DNA of 64,000 bases, taken from assembly GCF_042649685.1 (NCBI RefSeq), contig NZ_JBHRZT010000020.1, forward strand, positions 186,001-250,000, given 5' to 3'. Source of the DNA: Bacillus_BA songklensis (lineage in GTDB: Bacteria; Bacillota; Bacilli; Bacillales; Bacillaceae_H). Below, piece by piece: positions 60,713 through 64,000 of the stretch. The notes under the pieces are model-generated. The model had not been told where the DNA came from. It did not search any database and saw nothing but the letters and a program-made list of their open reading frames with translations. Every line of letters begins with the position of its first letter. Positions within the stretch are counted from its first letter, which is position 1. Both the position numbers and the translations under genes were made by a program.

Positions 60713-61307
60713 CACCTCTGATGTTTTGATTCTGTTTGGTTTGACGTTTAATATTTAATGCTAATAAAAAATCGATAAGAAAGTGGGTCACGATTGTGAC
60801 GCATAAATTGTGCGTCCACCAGAAAAGAATACCAAGAAAAAAACTTAAGATCATTACGGAAACGAGTAAAAACAGCTTTGATAAATAGCGCAAATGTACC
60901 AGCGCAAAAATCAGGCTGGCCCAAAATAATCCGAAATGGGCTTGAAGCACTCCCCGGAATAGAATTTCTTCTGTAAGAGAGATGAGCAGACATAAGATAA
61001 ACAGATGAAACGTAGAACGATATTGAAAAATCCGTTCATTAATGCCTCCATCATCATACCAGTCCTTTGGAAGAATCTTCATGAGAAACAAATCGATGAT
61101 GACAACCAATATACCGCTTATTCCTCCGATAACGAACAATTCAAATACATCCCATTGCCAAATCGCCAAAAAAGAGGAAAAATGATCGTATTGCCATATT
61201 CCGATGACAATAGCGATAAAAAGCAACAGGGCTTGGGTGATGTATAAATTTAATAGCAGCTCTCGATCAGTCAAGTTTTTTATCATATCTTTTCGATTGT
61301 TAAACAT
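60681..61307 (-). CDS. ypbD: YpbD, CPBP-family intramembrane metalloprotease
   Basis: 208 residues, about six helices. The CPBP (Abi/CAAX-protease-like) motifs are visible: EEILFRG near 112-118, FALVHLRY near 133 and HFLIDFLLALN near 170. Substrates unknown. It starts 6 nt after the recQ stop with only a weak ribosome site, so translation is probably coupled to recQ. Confidence 0.9.
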   Translation of the reverse strand: MFNNRKDMIKNLTDRELLLNLYITQALLLFIAIVIGIWQYDHFSSFLAIWQWDVFELFVIGGISGILVVIIDLFLMKILPKDWYDDGGINERIFQYRSTFHLFILCLLISLTEEILFRGVLQAHFGLFWASLIFALVHLRYLSKLFLLVSVMILSFFLGILFWWTHNLCVTIVTHFLIDFLLALNIKRQTKQNQNIRGDDGGTSGGSA

Positions 61308-61313
61308 ACGTAC

Positions 61314-62876
61314 TTATTCACTTTGACGAAGAAGTGAAGCAAGCTCCTCCTTCCATCCTTTAAACTCCCATTGATTTTGTTTTTGTTCGTTTCTGGTTGT
61401 TTCATAATGAAGAAACTCTATCCCACATCGATCACAGCAATTCGCCGGTTTTCTCTGGAGCTGCTGACCAAAATAATGCAAAAGAAACTCTCGACGGCAA
61501 TCCGTATTGACAACCATTTGTTTTACTGCCCGAAATTTTGCATACTTGTGATCCATTCTTTCAGCCACTACCCTGGCAATGACCCATGTTAATTTCTCAA
61601 CATTAAAATCTGTTTTGACAATACGATGGTGAATCACGCCGTTTTTCTCTAAATGATAACGGATAAAACGCCAATGCACCTCATGGATATGAGCTATTTG
61701 TAAAAGATGCTGCTCCAGCAAAGATAAATCTACTCTTTCATACGATGAGCGCTGAAAAGTTTTAATATATAATAATACTTCCTTAATTACATCCGGATGA
61801 GGAAGTTCCATTTCCATGAGGGAATAAGCCAATTCATCGTCTTTCTCACTGTGCAGCAAAACTGCAAGACTGTCACTCCCATCACGGCCTGCCCGTCCAA
61901 TCTCTTGTAAGTAAGCTTCCATTTGTATAGGTAAATGAAAATGAATGACGAAGCGGATGTTGGGCTTATTAATCCCCATTCCAAATGCACTTGTACAGCA
62001 AATAACATTTAATTGATTTTGAAGAAACTGGTGCTGGATCAGCATGCGCTGGTCTTGTTCCATTCCCCCGTGGTAAAATGCGACATTCTTTATGCCGTGA
62101 TCCTTTAAAAACAACGCCAGCGTTTCTGTCCACATCCTGCTGGAACAATAAACGATTCCGGGTGATTTTAATTTTCGCACGTATTGCAACAACAGTTCCT
62201 TTTTATGTTCGAAATCTTCTGCACGCTGTACCTGTAAAGCAATGTTAGGACGGTCCACCGAGTAGATGAGCCTTTTGACATCCGCAAGCTTTAATTGGGT
62301 CATAATATCATCAATGACAGCTGGTGTAGCTGTAGCTGTAAGAGCCAGACAAGTCGGCCGTCCCAAGGATTCCGACACATCCCCCAGTTGTAAATAATCC
62401 AAGCGAAAATCATGTCCCCATTGTGAAATACAATGAGCTTCATCTACGACAAATAACCCGATGTTCACCTTTTTTAGCGCTTCAATAATAAAAGGATTTT
62501 GCAAAATTTCCGGTGATACATAAATGAATCGATAAGTAGATAACCGCTCTAGTGCTTGCTGTTTTTCGCTTTTAGATAAGAAGCTATTCAATGCGATAAC
62601 CCGTTTTTCCCCTTTTGCCTTTAATTGCTGTACTTGGTCTTCCATAAGCGAAAGAAGAGGAGAGACGATTAGGACGGGCTGCTGTAAGATATAAGCGGGC
62701 AGTTGATAACATAAAGATTTCCCCGTTCCCGTGGGCAAAACTGCAATCACATGTTCTCCGTCCAAAACCGTCTCTATCACTTCACGCTGACCTAAGCGAA
62801 ACTGACTATGACCAAATCTCTGTTTTAACACTTCATCGATGTTCAACCTATCACCGCTTTTCCAAATATTACTCAT
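61314..62876 (-). CDS. recQ: RecQ-family ATP-dependent DNA helicase (short form)
   Basis: 3'-5' DNA helicase in recombination and repair. 520 residues: Walker A VLPTGTGKS, DEAH box VVDEAHCISQWGHDFR, motif VI EIGRAGRDGSDS, and the RecQ-C zinc site CRREFLLHYFG ... CCDRC. No HRDC domain follows, as in B. subtilis YpbC (one of two RecQ proteins). A TTG at 62846 (MNIDEVLKQRFG) is an alternative start that aligns better with homologues; the ATG used here has only a weak ribosome site. Confidence 0.95.
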   Translation of the reverse strand: MSNIWKSGDRLNIDEVLKQRFGHSQFRLGQREVIETVLDGEHVIAVLPTGTGKSLCYQLPAYILQQPVLIVSPLLSLMEDQVQQLKAKGEKRVIALNSFLSKSEKQQALERLSTYRFIYVSPEILQNPFIIEALKKVNIGLFVVDEAHCISQWGHDFRLDYLQLGDVSESLGRPTCLALTATATPAVIDDIMTQLKLADVKRLIYSVDRPNIALQVQRAEDFEHKKELLLQYVRKLKSPGIVYCSSRMWTETLALFLKDHGIKNVAFYHGGMEQDQRMLIQHQFLQNQLNVICCTSAFGMGINKPNIRFVIHFHLPIQMEAYLQEIGRAGRDGSDSLAVLLHSEKDDELAYSLMEMELPHPDVIKEVLLYIKTFQRSSYERVDLSLLEQHLLQIAHIHEVHWRFIRYHLEKNGVIHHRIVKTDFNVEKLTWVIARVVAERMDHKYAKFRAVKQMVVNTDCRREFLLHYFGQQLQRKPANCCDRCGIEFLHYETTRNEQKQNQWEFKGWKEELASLLRQSE

Positions 62877-62925
62877 CTTTTTCTTTCATTATACTTCCAA
62901 AGACATGGAATGAGTAGAATTGAAA

Positions 62926-62981
62926 ATGAACCGCCATGAAAAATTGGCGAAATCCAATGGTTCCTTGACGTTTCATTTTGG
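62926..62981. repeat. dispersed repeat, family D copy in the ypbB-recQ gap
   Basis: ATGAACCGCCATGAA at the left and TTGACGTTTCATTTT at the right form an imperfect inverted pair. The 149-nt gap between ypbB and recQ is otherwise empty. Confidence 0.5.
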
Positions 62982-63025
62982 TTTAAAACTTGATTGCCGT
63001 CTTTTTCAGCACTTATAGTACCTCC

Positions 63026-64000
63026 CTAGCCAAAATACCTTGCCAATACCATTCTAATTTGAAAATACGTTGCCTCTTCACGAAGTGCTTCTTTAATATC
63101 TTTTAATTTATTTGTTTGTGCCTGTTCAATCACTGTCATAATCTTTTTCTGCAACTGATCCGATACATATGGCGCAATTGAAAAATCTGGAACAAATAGA
63201 GCAAGTTCAACGAGGTGATCTTCAATGGTACTTTGTTTTAATCGACGAATAGCTGTGATATCCTCTATCGTTTTCCCTTGCTTTAATAACTCAAGGGTTT
63301 TCATGGTCGAGATGGTAAGCGGAACGGATGAGGCGGCTTCCGGAATGAGTGAAGCAAGAATCGGAAAAGCCTTTTCATCTTCCATTATTTTTTGCAAACA
63401 AAAATGCAGTACACTCACTTGTAAATAATGAACCCGATGTTCATCCATTCCATATAAGTCGGCTATTTGCTTTTTTGTAAGACCAGCTCTTTTAAAACCT
63501 GAAAACTGGAGAACGAAAAGATCAGCTTCTGTTGAATGGCGTCTCTCCAGGCAAACGGATAACTCATAAAACAGTTGCCTTGCTAAATCCGATCTGGACA
63601 GTCTTTGTCGTTTCAGAAAACCTTTTGTCCAATTTAGCACCTTCATATCATGGGTAACAGGCAAAAAGTACGTTTCATGATACACTAAGTGAGAAAGGGT
63701 TTGAATCAAGAGTGTAAGCCGTGATAAAAACAATAAACTTACATTCATATAACGCCATCCGTCTAAATAGGGAGATAGCGGAAATCGATCCAGCTGTTCC
63801 TGTAAATATCCTTGTCCCTCTTGTGTCAGTATCCATTTTGCCTGCTCTCTTTCTACTATGTACCCTTTACCTTCTAACCGTTTGACATATTGAGCAAAAG
63901 TTTCTTTTTTTAAATAAGGAAAGCTTTGAAATAATTGAGAAATTCGATATAATTTCCCGTCCTGGATGGTTTGGGCTGACTTTTTCCCTGTCAACAAATG
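63026..64000 (-). CDS. ypbB: YpbB, helix-turn-helix domain protein (5' end cut by window)
   Basis: The last 325 residues are present and the N-terminus lies beyond the window: the frame stays open to the edge, with HLLTGKKSAQTIQD corresponding to an internal segment near residue 30 of B. subtilis YpbB. The C-terminal third contains a helix-turn-helix of the type found after RecQ-like helicases (LELLKQGKTIEDITAIRRLKQSTIEDHLVELAL). ypbB precedes recQ as in B. subtilis, and a joint role in DNA metabolism is possible but unproven. Confidence 0.9.
   Translation of the reverse strand, partial: HLLTGKKSAQTIQDGKLYRISQLFQSFPYLKKETFAQYVKRLEGKGYIVEREQAKWILTQEGQGYLQEQLDRFPLSPYLDGWRYMNVSLLFLSRLTLLIQTLSHLVYHETYFLPVTHDMKVLNWTKGFLKRQRLSRSDLARQLFYELSVCLERRHSTEADLFVLQFSGFKRAGLTKKQIADLYGMDEHRVHYLQVSVLHFCLQKIMEDEKAFPILASLIPEAASSVPLTISTMKTLELLKQGKTIEDITAIRRLKQSTIEDHLVELALFVPDFSIAPYVSDQLQKKIMTVIEQAQTNKLKDIKEALREEATYFQIRMVLARYFG

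Noticed and set aside
1..64000. Prophage, IS element, CRISPR array, toxin-antitoxin or defence island
   Set aside because: No transposase, integrase, phage structural, Cas, restriction or toxin-like proteins, no regular direct-repeat array, and no tRNA or rRNA genes were found.

Overview
The window is core chromosome of an endospore-forming, low-GC member of the Bacillaceae (Bacillus in the broad sense). The evidence is the gene content and order (the ylb cluster, then the qcr, aro-trp, hep-men, spoIVA, fni and ypb-ypf clusters of Bacillus subtilis), sporulation genes (spoIVA, sleB, ypeB, ylbJ, sepM), a menaquinol cytochrome bc complex and TRAP-type tryptophan control. The genus cannot be fixed from the sequence alone. 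Almost all genes lie on the minus strand, so that strand is probably the leading strand.

Layout. 1-11.5 kb holds the ylb region: a partial enoyl-CoA hydratase, rpmF, ylbN, tmcAL (plus strand), sepM, ylbK, ylbJ (plus), coaD and rsmD. It continues with a long non-coding interval carrying two structured RNA candidates (a ylbH leader and a CsfG-like sporulation RNA), then a DUF7147-like gene, ylbG, an unknown Cys-motif protein, ricF, a lipoprotein, ylbE and ylbD. At about 11.48 kb the order jumps to a locus that lies far away in B. subtilis: ypjA and qcrCBA (12-14 kb), ypiF-ypiB-ypiA, then the aromatic supra-operon aroA, tyrA, hisC, trpABFCDE, aroH, aroB, aroC (17-30 kb, read from the right). Next come cheR, ndk, hepT, menG, hepS, mtrB, folE, hbs and spoIVA (30-38 kb). 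They are followed by yphF, yphE, gpsA, der, yphA, a tiny ypzI, fni, an rpsA homologue, a plsC-like gene, cmk, ypfB and motI (38-48 kb). The end holds ypeB-sleB, prsW, an inserted asparaginase, bdr, gudB, mecB, a CarH-like MerR/B12 regulator and ypbG-ypbF-ypbE-ypbD-recQ-ypbB (48-64 kb).

How the parts work together. Chorismate made by AroA, AroB and AroC feeds TrpEDCFBA, TyrA/HisC (tyrosine and phenylalanine), AroH and menaquinone. HepS/HepT supply the heptaprenyl tail and MenG methylates the ring of the menaquinone that QcrABC oxidises; Fni supplies C5 units. The trp leader has eleven GAG/UAG triplets at almost exact 5-nt pitch, a terminator and an antiterminator, while the gene for TRAP, which binds such sites, lies 7.5 kb away.

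Non-coding content. Besides clear promoters and terminators, the intergenic spaces carry at least five small dispersed repeat families (A-E), several palindromic. No rRNA, tRNA, IS element, prophage or CRISPR was seen. I found no obviously new multi-gene system. The best leads are the structured RNAs upstream of rsmD, the CarH-like protein, the repeat families, a Shine-Dalgarno sequence buried in a hairpin at 59.48 kb, and the synteny break.
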